DNA from: Saprospira grandis | Lineage (GTDB): Bacteria > Bacteroidota > Bacteroidia > Chitinophagales > Saprospiraceae | Reading direction: 5' to 3' | DNA length: 64,000 nt | Assembly (NCBI RefSeq): GCF_027594745.1 | Contig: NZ_CP110854.1 | Span: 3,365,501 to 3,429,500, forward strand | Shown here: positions 44,259 through 51,789 of the stretch, piece after piece | Numbering within the stretch: the first letter of the stretch is position 1 | Layout of the letters: each line of letters begins with the position of its first letter | Translations under genes and position numbers: made by a program | Notes under the pieces: generated by a model | Told to the model about the DNA's origin: nothing | The model's input: only the letters and a program-made list of their open reading frames with translations | Databases searched by the model: none

Positions 44259-45896
44259 CTAATTCAAATAGCGACCTACAATAGGCATTCTGCGGCCCAT
44301 TCCAAAAGCCTTTCTCGAAATGCGGAGCGTAGGGGGCGTTTGGGCCCGCTTAAACTCATTGCGATTGACCATTTTGAGCACTCGGCGGACCAACTGAGCG
44401 TCAAAACCTTGTTGGATGATCTCTTTGGGGCCTTGGCGGCGCTCAATGTACTGAAATAAAATTTGGTCCAGAATATTATAGTCGGGCAAACTATCACTAT
44501 CAAACTGATCGGGGCGAAGTTCGGCACTGGGGGGCTTGCTAATAATATTTTCTGGAATCAATTCGCCCTCCATATTCATAAAGCGGGCAAGCTCAAAAAC
44601 CTCAGTTTTGTAGAGGTCGCCAATAATGGAGAGGCCGCCAGCCATATCGCCATAGAGCGTGCCGTAGCCCACCGCTGCCTCACTCTTATTAGAGGTATTG
44701 AGCAGGATATTACCAAACTTATTCGAGACCGCCATCAGGAGCATACCACGAGCTCGGGCCTGTAGGTTTTCCTCGGCCAAATCGAAATTGGTGCCTGCAA
44801 AAATAGGAGCCAACTCCTTTTGATAAGCCTTGTAAATATCCTCAATAAAAATGGTATCGTACTGAATATTGAGATTTTGGGCCAATTGCCGTGCATCCTG
44901 AATAGAATGCTGAGAAGAAAACTGAGAAGGCATGAGCAGGCAGCGCACATTTTGTGGGCCCAAGGCCTTGGCTGCCAAAACCGCCACCACAGCAGAGTCA
45001 ATGCCGCCAGAAAGGCCAAAAATGGCTTTCTTTAGGCCCAATTTGCCAAAATAATCGCGGATACCGAGAATCAAAGCATCTTCAATCAGTTGCATTTTTT
45101 CTTTGGTTTGGGCCTTGGGCGTTTGGCCTAGGCGCACCGACTTAAGGTCAAAGGTTTTGATGCACTCCTCAAAATAAGGCAGCTCTTCAAAAAGCTCTGC
45201 ATTGGGGGAGAAAACCGCCGAGCCTCCATCAAAAATGATTTCCGTTTGGGCACCCACATGATTCACATAGAAAAAAGGCAACTTATAGCGCTGCACATTC
45301 TCCTTGATAATAGCTAGGCGCTCTTGGGCCTGAGAGAAACTAAAAGGCGAAGCCGATAGATTGAGAATAAAATCAGGGCTCTGTTTAAACTGCTCATCGA
45401 GGGGGCAGATCGTATAAAGTGGATTTTCATTGCCTACATTCCAGATGTCCTCACAAATAGAAAGCGCAATTTTATAGCCCTTATACTCTACCAATTTAAA
45501 TTCAGTAGCGGGCTCAAAGTAACGATACTCATCAAAAATATCGTAAGTGGGCAAAAGGGCCTTATGCTGCCGATGCAAAATTTTGCCATCCGCCAAAAAG
45601 TAAGCAGAATTATAGAGGTCTTTGCCTTCTGGAACGGGATTGCGAGAGGGGGCGCCGAGCACAATGGCAATACCCTGAGCCGCTTCGGCTAACTCTTGGA
45701 CCAAAGCATCGCTTTTGGCAATAAAATCATCAAATTCTAAGAAATCTCTAGCGGGGTAACCCGTGCTAGCCAATTCTCCAAAAACAACAATATCAGCCCC
45801 TTGGGCCTTGGCTTCTTCTGTAGCTCGAAGCATTTTGGCCAAGTTTTGTTCAAAGTGGCCAATATGGTAGTTGAGTTGAGCGATTGCAATTTTCAT
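44259..45896 (-). CDS. nadE: Glutamine-dependent NAD+ synthase
   Basis: Last step of NAD synthesis, amidating nicotinic acid adenine dinucleotide with ammonia released from glutamine. The 545 residues show the two-domain form: an N-terminal nitrilase-type glutaminase (MKIAIAQLNYHIG; VVFGELASTGYP; catalytic Cys in ALSICEDIW near 150) and a C-terminal synthetase with the ATP loop FGLSGGIDSAVVA (about 292-304), NTSNKSEAAVGYGTLYGDMAGG near 395. Codon use is native. Three NAD/cell-wall recycling genes run in the same direction here, separated by repeats. Confidence 0.95.
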   Translation of the reverse strand: MKIAIAQLNYHIGHFEQNLAKMLRATEEAKAQGADIVVFGELASTGYPARDFLEFDDFIAKSDALVQELAEAAQGIAIVLGAPSRNPVPEGKDLYNSAYFLADGKILHRQHKALLPTYDIFDEYRYFEPATEFKLVEYKGYKIALSICEDIWNVGNENPLYTICPLDEQFKQSPDFILNLSASPFSFSQAQERLAIIKENVQRYKLPFFYVNHVGAQTEIIFDGGSAVFSPNAELFEELPYFEECIKTFDLKSVRLGQTPKAQTKEKMQLIEDALILGIRDYFGKLGLKKAIFGLSGGIDSAVVAVLAAKALGPQNVRCLLMPSQFSSQHSIQDARQLAQNLNIQYDTIFIEDIYKAYQKELAPIFAGTNFDLAEENLQARARGMLLMAVSNKFGNILLNTSNKSEAAVGYGTLYGDMAGGLSIIGDLYKTEVFELARFMNMEGELIPENIISKPPSAELRPDQFDSDSLPDYNILDQILFQYIERRQGPKEIIQQGFDAQLVRRVLKMVNRNEFKRAQTPPTLRISRKAFGMGRRMPIVGRYLN

Positions 45897-46116
45897 AGCT
45901 TTGTTTGTTATGTAAACTAAGTAGGTGTTGGGGATTCAAACGACAATCTAGAAAAAAAGTTGCTGATTTTACGTACTTTGTTTAAAAAATAAGCAAAGTC
46001 CCTTTTTTCTTTTGCTAGAATGGGTGTTGGTCTATTATGAGGCAGTGGAGTAGAATCCAGCCTTAGGCTTATTATGAGAACGACTAGCGCATAGCGGGCC
46101 AAAAACCCACAAAAAA

Positions 46117-46141
46117 GCCCAGTCCTAAAACAGAACTGGGC
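46117..46141 (-). terminator. Terminator after dapA
   Basis: On the minus strand GCCCAGT/ACTGGGC closes an 11-base loop, followed by six T; it lies 25 bases after the dapA stop. The region 45897-46116 holds no gene. Confidence 0.7.
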
Positions 46142-46165
46142 CATATAATTTTAAGTCATTTTTGC

Positions 46166-47059
46166 TTATCGAAGCGCATCTACCTCGGCTTTTAGGGCCT
46201 TGATATACGGCTCGTTTTGCATGGGGACCAAAGGCAAACGCAACTCATTTTCCATAATGCCAATGGCGTTGAGCACCCATTTGATGCCGGCGGGATTGCC
46301 CTCTACAAAGAGCAAATCTACCAATTGGCTGAGGGTGTAGTGCAGGGCCCGGGCCTCCCGAAACTCATCTTCTAGGCCATGACGGACCATCTCCGAAAAG
46401 CGCAGAGGATAGGCATTGCCCACCACCGAAATCACGCCATCGCCACCCAATGCGATCAGGGCCAAAGTGAGGTTGTCATCGCCAGACCAAAGGGCAAACT
46501 CTCTGGGCGCTCCCTGGATAATCTCCATCGCTTGGCCCAAATTGCCAGAGGCTTCCTTCACGCCAATAAACTGCTTGCTGGCCTTGGCCAAGCGGATGCA
46601 AGTGGCGGCAGAAATATTACTGCTGGTTCGGCCAGGCACATTATAGAGAATAATGGGCAAGGGACAATTGGCCGCAAACTCCATATAATGCTGATAAATA
46701 CCCTCTTGACTGGGTTTGTTATAGGCTGGAGAAGCCGATAGAATAGCGTCAACACCCTCCAAATCAATAGCTTGCAGCTCTTCGATTAGGGCGGCGGTAT
46801 TGTTGCCTCCATGGCCCAAAACCAAGGGTACACGGCCGGCAATCGCCTTTTTTGTAAAGGCCAACAAGGCTTTTTTCTCTTCCTTAGAGAGCGTAACCGA
46901 CTCGCCAGTGGTGCCCATGCTCACTAAAAACTCTACGCCCCCCTCAATACAGTGGTCAATGAGTTTTTGCAGTGCGGGATAATCAATTTGGCCAGCTTTG
47001 AAGGGGGTAACTAGGGCGACCCCAGTACCACGCAATTGCCGAATAAGAGAAGCGTACAT
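46166..47059 (-). CDS. dapA: 4-hydroxy-tetrahydrodipicolinate synthase
   Basis: Condenses pyruvate and aspartate semialdehyde in the diaminopimelate/lysine pathway. The 297-residue TIM barrel shows GTGVALVTPF (11-20), GTTGES near 49-54, ILYNVPGRTS with the catalytic Tyr (about 136-145) and the Schiff-base Lys in FIGVKEASGN (about 164-173). The stop is followed by a terminator. It is the last gene of a same-strand string accA - unknown - dapA with gaps of five and one bases, so they form an operon. Confidence 0.95.
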   Translation of the reverse strand: MYASLIRQLRGTGVALVTPFKAGQIDYPALQKLIDHCIEGGVEFLVSMGTTGESVTLSKEEKKALLAFTKKAIAGRVPLVLGHGGNNTAALIEELQAIDLEGVDAILSASPAYNKPSQEGIYQHYMEFAANCPLPIILYNVPGRTSSNISAATCIRLAKASKQFIGVKEASGNLGQAMEIIQGAPREFALWSGDDNLTLALIALGGDGVISVVGNAYPLRFSEMVRHGLEDEFREARALHYTLSQLVDLLFVEGNPAGIKWVLNAIGIMENELRLPLVPMQNEPYIKALKAEVDALR

Positions 47060-47060
47060 G

Positions 47061-47591
47061 CTATTTTTTGTTTATGCGTTCTAAATACTGATGAATTTCT
47101 TTTAGGAGCTCGGACATGGGTTTTTTGGCGGCATGCACCATCAAATCAAATTGATCGGTACGGCCTTCTTCAAAGAAACCCAGTCGCATTTTGCTAGGGG
47201 CGGCCTGCAGCAGAAAGTCGAGCGGCAACTGTTCGCCAACATAAAGGGCAATGAGCAAATCATATTTATGGGCCAAAAAAGCATCAATTTGTTCTCCTTT
47301 AGGGACCCCCGCCCAATTGAGTTCCTTAGTAGAAAAGGCCTCATAGGGTAGTCCTTCAGGCAGTTCTTTTTCGGGCCAATAGGCCAAAAGCTGCACCTCC
47401 TTTTTCATTTTTTGCAAACTCTTCGCATAGGCCAAAATCGCTTCTGTATTTGAGGCCGAGCTGGCATCAAAGAGAATGGCAATCTTTTGCAATTGCAAAA
47501 AATTGAGGGCCTGCGGAGCAGGTTGCTGCGCCAAATGTGGTTTTAATGCTTGCTTATAGGCCATTTGCTGAAGGCCAGACTTTAATCCCAT
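47061..47591 (-). CDS. Uncharacterised small protein between accA and dapA
   Basis: A 176-residue soluble protein. The centre has an alternating beta-alpha pattern (KIAILFDASSASNTEAILAY, then VQLLAYWPEKELP, then YDLLIALYVGEQLPLDFLL). A Bacteroidota family of this type (DUF6913, from memory) sits beside dapA in relatives. No catalytic motif is visible. Its tight spacing (one base to dapA, five from accA) argues for shared expression. Confidence 0.65.
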   Translation of the reverse strand: MGLKSGLQQMAYKQALKPHLAQQPAPQALNFLQLQKIAILFDASSASNTEAILAYAKSLQKMKKEVQLLAYWPEKELPEGLPYEAFSTKELNWAGVPKGEQIDAFLAHKYDLLIALYVGEQLPLDFLLQAAPSKMRLGFFEEGRTDQFDLMVHAAKKPMSELLKEIHQYLERINKK

Positions 47592-47596
47592 CCCTA

Positions 47597-48556
47597 CTAT
47601 TTTTTGATCGTTTCTGTGGGGCCCATCGCGCTAAACTTCTCAATTCTTTGGGCCACCAATTCTTCGGGGCTCAATTTCTTAAGCTCGTTGATTTCTTTCT
47701 TCAAATGCTTTTTGAGGGCCTTGGCCATGGCTTCGGGCTGAATATGCGCACCGCCCAAAGGCTCCTTCACTACACCATCAATGATCCCCAGTTCTAGGGC
47801 ATCGGGAGCCGTCAATTTTAGGGCCTCGGCAGCTTCTTTCTTATAATCGATGGTTTTCCAAAGGATATTAGAGCAAGATTCTGGCGAAATAACGGTATAC
47901 CAAGTGTTTTCCAACATAAAGATGCGGTTGCCCACACCAATGCCCAAGGCACCACCAGATGCCCCTTCGCCAATGATGACACAGATAACGGGAACGGTCA
48001 AACGGGCCATTTCAAAGAGGTTGCGGGCAATGGCCTCGGCCTGTCCACGGTCTTCGGCCTCAATACCCGGAAAAGCACCGGGGGTGTCAATCAAGCAAAC
48101 GATAGGCATATTAAAGCGCTCTGCCGTTTTGAAAAGGCGCAAAGCCTTGCGGTAGCCCTCTGGGTTGGGCATACCAAAATTGCGGTACTGACGGGCTTTG
48201 GTGTCGGCCCCTTTTTGGTGGCCCACAAACATCACCGTCATATTGTCCAAACGACCTACACCACCAACGATCGCCTTATCATCACGGAAACAACGGTCGC
48301 CCTGCATTTCTACAAAACGGCTACACATCATCTCAATATAAGAAAGGGTGTAAGGACGCTTGGGGTGACGAGAAAGCTGTACCCGCTGCCAACCCGTTAG
48401 GTTGTTATAAATTTTGCGACGCAAAGTAGATTGCAATTTCTCCAACTTTGCTACCTGCTCCTCAATTTCTTCTTCGGTCAGGTCTTGGCGTTCGCGGAGC
48501 GCCTCCATTTTATTATGTAGTTCTTCTAGGGGTTGTTCAAAATCTAGAAATACCAT
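47597..48556 (-). CDS. accA: Acetyl-CoA carboxylase carboxyltransferase subunit alpha
   Basis: Half of the carboxyltransferase that makes malonyl-CoA for fatty acid synthesis. The 319 residues match: N-terminal helix MVFLDFEQPLEELHNKM, RPYTLSYIEMM near 92, FVGHQKGADTKAR near 130, LIDTPGAFPGIEAEDRGQ (about 181-198) and IGEGASGGALGIGVGN (about 220-235), the oxyanion-hole Gly-Gly region. accD is elsewhere. First gene of the accA-unknown-dapA operon. Confidence 0.96.
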   Translation of the reverse strand: MVFLDFEQPLEELHNKMEALRERQDLTEEEIEEQVAKLEKLQSTLRRKIYNNLTGWQRVQLSRHPKRPYTLSYIEMMCSRFVEMQGDRCFRDDKAIVGGVGRLDNMTVMFVGHQKGADTKARQYRNFGMPNPEGYRKALRLFKTAERFNMPIVCLIDTPGAFPGIEAEDRGQAEAIARNLFEMARLTVPVICVIIGEGASGGALGIGVGNRIFMLENTWYTVISPESCSNILWKTIDYKKEAAEALKLTAPDALELGIIDGVVKEPLGGAHIQPEAMAKALKKHLKKEINELKKLSPEELVAQRIEKFSAMGPTETIKK

Positions 48557-48595
48557 AAGCTCTGGTTTTATTACGCTATTGAATGGCCCGAAGGC

Positions 48596-49063
48596 TTATA
48601 AGATAGAAGAAGGAGGCAAAATCAGCTCCTCCACCAATACAGTACCGGTACAAATGGCCTCTAGGCTCATTGATTCGGGCTGTTGTTTTTGCTGCCAGTA
48701 GGCATGCGCTCGTTCCAAAATATCGGGATAGGGGAGTCCGTCTGTTCGCAAAAGCTCCATTTCGGCCACAAAGGGCTGGGCATCTTCTGCCAAACGAACA
48801 CTATAAATATAAGACTGATAATGGTCCTGATTGGCCCAAAAAGCCTTGGCCGTCGTCAAATCTGTAAACAAAAAAACGGCCTTAAAGCGAGAAGGCGCAT
48901 CAGGATAATACCGCTGCCGAATGTCTTCAAATATCTCTTCTTTGAGGTAGCTGGCATAGGCCGCCTTTAAAAAATCATCGCGGCGGATCCGCTCCCCATA
49001 TACGCCCCGGGTCAATTGACTACCAGCTCGTATTTCTCTTTTGGATAAATGATACATCAACAT
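48596..49063 (-). CDS. Small protein, possibly DUF2441
   Basis: A 155-residue soluble protein beginning MYHLSKREIRAGSQL and containing YHLSK...RFKAVFLFTDLTTAKAFW and QSYIYSVRLAE, a plan that recalls the DUF2441 family of small bacterial proteins with a possible ADP-ribosyltransferase-like fold (recalled, not checked). No active site can be pointed to. It is 39 bases upstream of accA on the same strand, so it may share the operon. Confidence 0.5.
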   Translation of the reverse strand: MLMYHLSKREIRAGSQLTRGVYGERIRRDDFLKAAYASYLKEEIFEDIRQRYYPDAPSRFKAVFLFTDLTTAKAFWANQDHYQSYIYSVRLAEDAQPFVAEMELLRTDGLPYPDILERAHAYWQQKQQPESMSLEAICTGTVLVEELILPPSSIL

Positions 49064-49144
49064 AATTGGGCATTTTTGGCTCGCACAAAGCTAAGAAGAA
49101 TATTTATTTTTTTCCAGATTCCCTTTGCTTCTTCTGCTTTTTTA

Positions 49145-49286
49145 GGGGCCTCCGCAGCAAAGCTGCGGCGCTACGTTCGGCAGCTCGCAGGTCTGCTCGG
49201 CCCTGCGCAAAAAACAAGTTTTTGCTTGGTCTGCGGCTTCGCCGCACTGCCTACCATCGCTAGGCCTGCGGCCCTAGGGGCCTGCT
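49145..49286 (+). repeat. GC-rich intergenic element, B type, plus orientation
   Basis: Starts AGGGGCCTCCGC. Hairpins CCGCAGC/GCTGCGG, GCAAAAA/TTTTTGC and GCGGC/GCCGC. First part of the 508-base gene-free stretch 49064-49571. Confidence 0.88.
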
Positions 49287-49294
49287 ATATGGGC

Positions 49295-49480
49295 CTGTAG
49301 GTTGAAACCTACAGCCAATTAACGAATGCATTTTTGTGTTCAATGGAGGGTTGAAACCCTCCATAAATAAACATTTTTCAGTCCGTGCTTTCTTCTTTGG
49401 CGGCTGGGCAGTTTTGGGCCCATGGGCTGAAGCCCATGGTTGTGGGGCTATGCAAAGAGTGGGCTAAAGCCCTTCTTTGC
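49295..49480. repeat. Cluster of four palindromes of the GG-nTTnAAn-CC type
   Basis: CTGTAGGTTGAAACCTACAG (49295-49314), ATGGAGGGTT/AAACCCTCCAT (49343-49364), CCATGGGCTGAAGCCCATGG (49420-49439) and GCAAAGAGTGGGCTAAAGCCC with outer arm CTTTGC (49452-49480). The stem arms vary but each remains self-complementary. Confidence 0.88.
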
Positions 49481-49571
49481 TGTTTATTACACCTCATTAG
49501 CTGCACTAGAGCAAAAGAAATAGGGGAAACCAAATAAATGAGCATCTTGAGATATAAAATAGATGCTTTTT

Positions 49572-50144
49572 ATGAAAAAGAAGAACTACCGCTCATATCA
49601 ACTGGCCCTAGTTGGTTTGCTGCTTTTGCTGCAATATTCTTGCGCTATTTGTACTGATACGAGAACAGCTAGAGAAAATGTCATTCCTAAAAAGTTTAAA
49701 GATTGGTATGTGACTAAAGCAGAGGACCTTTACCCTAAAGACTTGATAGATACAACTGCGATCTATTATGCATGTGATGATCCAGCTATTTATGATCCAC
49801 CAAAATGTTATTTTATGCGTTTTTTTACAGACGGTAAACTGTTTAGCAGTACAGGATTAGACAGTCTAAATAATGAGGTGGCCAATAATATGGTTAATGG
49901 CTATACTGGTTATTATTTAATTAAAGATGGGGAGCTAATTATCAAAACTTATGACTACGCATATTGTGGATATTATGTCATAGGCTGGGCAAAAATATTT
50001 GAGGATAGAATAGTGGTATACAAAATAAAAACTTATTCTTCGTCAAGAGTTGATTACTACCCTGATTCAAGCCATGCTAAAGAGCGAAACGATGTATACT
50101 ACAAACTAGATGTTGGTGAATTATACAGCCAGCCAGATTGGTAG
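49572..50144 (+). CDS. AT-rich lipoprotein of unknown function
   Basis: A protein of 190 residues from ATG 49572 (49563 also possible). Lipoprotein signal LVGLLLLLQYSC with Cys near 23. The mature part is Tyr/Asp-rich with a run of Cys (CAICTDT, YYACDDP, DPPKCYF, YAYCGYY) that could form disulphides, and no recognised domain. It is much more AT-rich than the accA operon. With the lipoprotein at 50358, it opens an accessory segment bordered by repeats. Confidence 0.6.
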   Translation: MKKKNYRSYQLALVGLLLLLQYSCAICTDTRTARENVIPKKFKDWYVTKAEDLYPKDLIDTTAIYYACDDPAIYDPPKCYFMRFFTDGKLFSSTGLDSLNNEVANNMVNGYTGYYLIKDGELIIKTYDYAYCGYYVIGWAKIFEDRIVVYKIKTYSSSRVDYYPDSSHAKERNDVYYKLDVGELYSQPDW

Positions 50145-50226
50145 TTGGTTTTAAGCGGGGCCGCCCGCCTGCCATTTATTGCCTGGGGACAAGCCCCCGA
50201 GAAAGGGCCCATACTCAAAAGGTAGA

Positions 50227-50361
50227 GTATGCTTAAGGTCAGCTGCTGTAGTTAATGATGTATTTTTTAAATTTACTCCAAAACCACTTAACATTATTTC
50301 AAGCAATCCTTTACCTGTAGAAGATGCTAAGGAAGGTGCCCATTCAAATACTGCTTATTGA
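50227..50361 (+). pseudogene. Possible C-terminal gene remnant
   Basis: After a GC-rich fragment (50150-50215), AT-rich sequence in one frame reads SAAVVNDVFFKFTPKPLNII and ends SNTAY before a TGA-overlapped ATG at 50358. There is no start codon outside the repeat fragment. The look is that of the last 40 residues of a lost protein. Low confidence. Confidence 0.3.
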
Positions 50362-50969
50362 TGAAAAAACTATATTATATTCTTTTAGTATTAGGCTTTT
50401 TGGGGTGTACAAGATTCAGTACTAGTCCGCCTAATATAAAAAAGGTACAAGAGAAGCAATGTGATTTGCCAGATGATATTATTTTAGCTGATAGGAAATT
50501 GAAGTTTTTTTATGTGTCAAAAAATGAGTATAAATTAAAAGTTGTAGAGAATAGTGATTCTGCTGAATTCGTATTGGAAAAATACTTGTTTTATTGTGAT
50601 ATTGTTTATCGCCATGGAATAGAGGTAGTATGGTCAAATCAAAGCGTTTTGTGTCTGGATCGTTGTATTCATTGTGAGCCAGAGTGGTCAATTTATCTAA
50701 GAGAAGAAAATTTTTCAAAAGAACATGTCATTTATGATGGAGTTGTTTTTGATTCTATTTCTAATAATTATGCTTTTTTTGATCGAGTAAAAGGAATGAT
50801 GAAGATTGCCAATACTAATAATTTTGAGCCTTTTTTGGAAAAAGAAGTTGAAGACCCTGAGTGTCAGGATATTTTCCTTTGTATCGATTCTGTATCTATA
50901 GGAGCAAATCATTTTTTTCTAAGGTATAAGGGACTTGAGCCTAAAGAAATAATGCAACTAAATTGGTAA
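50358..50969 (+). CDS. AT-rich lipoprotein of unknown function
   Basis: A 203-residue protein with a lipoprotein signal (YYILLVLGFLGC, Cys17). The mature region has four Cys in CLDRCIHCEPEW and PECQDIFLC and alternating strands, but no family I know. Composition is strongly AT-rich, unlike its GC-rich surroundings. A B-type element starts one base after its stop codon. Confidence 0.6.
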   Translation: MMKKLYYILLVLGFLGCTRFSTSPPNIKKVQEKQCDLPDDIILADRKLKFFYVSKNEYKLKVVENSDSAEFVLEKYLFYCDIVYRHGIEVVWSNQSVLCLDRCIHCEPEWSIYLREENFSKEHVIYDGVVFDSISNNYAFFDRVKGMMKIANTNNFEPFLEKEVEDPECQDIFLCIDSVSIGANHFFLRYKGLEPKEIMQLNW

Positions 50970-50970
50970 A

Positions 50971-51098
50971 TAGGCCTCCCGCCTTCGGCGGGCGCTACGT
51001 TCCGCAGCTCGCTGCTCGCTCGGCCCTGCGGCCTGACGGCCTTGGTCTGCGGCTTCGCCGCACTGCTGCACATCGCTAGGCCGTTTGGCCTTTGGCCA
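50971..51098 (+). repeat. GC-rich intergenic element, B type, plus orientation
   Basis: Directly abuts the lipoprotein stop. Hairpins CCCGCC/GGCGGG, GCGGCC-type and GCGGC/GCCGC. Followed at 51100-51170 by a module (GCCATTCATCGCCTAGGGAC, CCCCTAGGCGCA) related to 50165-50212 and 59118-59155. Confidence 0.88.
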
Positions 51099-51258
51099 TA
51101 GCGGCTTTGCCGCCTGCCATTCATCGCCTAGGGACAAGCCCCTAGGCGCAGGAAAGGGCAGACACAAAATTTCAATATTAGTCCCTCAACTTTTTCTCGG
51201 CTCTTTTGAAAAAGAAGAAATAAAGAAAGCGTCTTTTAACGGTTGGGCAGTTTTGGGC

Positions 51259-51320
51259 CCATGGGCTGAAGCCCATGGTTGTGGGTCTGAGCAAACTGGC
51301 GGGCTAAAGCCCTTGTTTGC
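51259..51320. repeat. Palindrome pair of the GG-nTTnAAn-CC type
   Basis: CCATGGGCTGAAGCCCATGG (51259-51278) and the nested GCAAAC...GTTTGC palindrome (51291-51320); identical in plan to 8868-8929. Confidence 0.88.
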
Positions 51321-51387
51321 TGGAAAATGGAAAAAAAAATAGCTCCAAGAAAAACAACAACCGTCCAACCACAACCGCAAAGAAAAA

Positions 51388-51443
51388 TCCCCTCGAAGGA
51401 GGGGATGGCGATTTTTTCAATAGCCTAGGGCCTTGGCCCTAGG
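51388..51443. repeat. Two further short palindromes
   Basis: TCCCCTC/GAGGGGA near 51388-51406 and CCTAGGGCC/GGCCCTAGG with a two-base loop at 51424-51443. The rest of 51321-51514 shows no gene. Confidence 0.6.
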
Positions 51444-51514
51444 TTCCTATGAAATTTATGGGGGAGACAAAAGCAAAATCAAACAACCGAAGAAAAAATA
51501 ACCCTTGTTCAAAG

Positions 51515-51591
51515 CGGTAGAGGATTTTAATCCTCTCCGCACTATAGATGTAGAATGGGGTTGTTGTATGGCTGCTGGTTTCAACCTGCAG
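51515..51591. repeat. Palindromes upstream of an A-type element
   Basis: GAGGATT/AATCCTC inside GCGG/CCGC arms (51515-51541), and CTGCTGGTT/AACCTGCAG (51572-51591) with one mismatch, the latter shared with 12912. Confidence 0.75.
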
Positions 51592-51599
51592 CCACAGCT

Positions 51600-51735
51600 A
51601 GCAGGCGGCGAAGCCGCCGCAGGCCTAGGGATGGACAGCAGTGGCCGTTAGGCCAGACCAAGGCGCTGAAAGCGCCGAAGGGCCGAGCGAATAGCGAGCT
51701 GCGAAACAGCCCGGCCGCCGCAGGCGGCAGGCCCC
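51600..51735 (-). repeat. GC-rich intergenic element, A type, minus orientation
   Basis: Ends GGCGGCAGGCCCC close to the pepF terminator, in the same orientation as pepF. Inner hairpin GGCGCT/AGCGCC. Confidence 0.88.
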
Positions 51736-51742
51736 AAAAAAC

Positions 51743-51774
51743 AAAAAAAAGAGCCACCGAAAAAACGGCAGCTC
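51743..51774 (-). terminator. Terminator of pepF
   Basis: On the minus strand GAGCTGCCG/CGGTGGCTC (two G-U pairs) around six T, followed by eight T; 15 bases after the pepF stop. Confidence 0.75.
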
Positions 51775-51789
51775 TAGTTCAGGAATTAT

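Noticed and set aside
43842..44459. A 205-codon plus-strand open frame, and similar long frames at 4103-4468 and 32376-32879
   Set aside because: They run through GC-rich repeats and antisense to nadE or other genes; low stop frequency follows from base composition.
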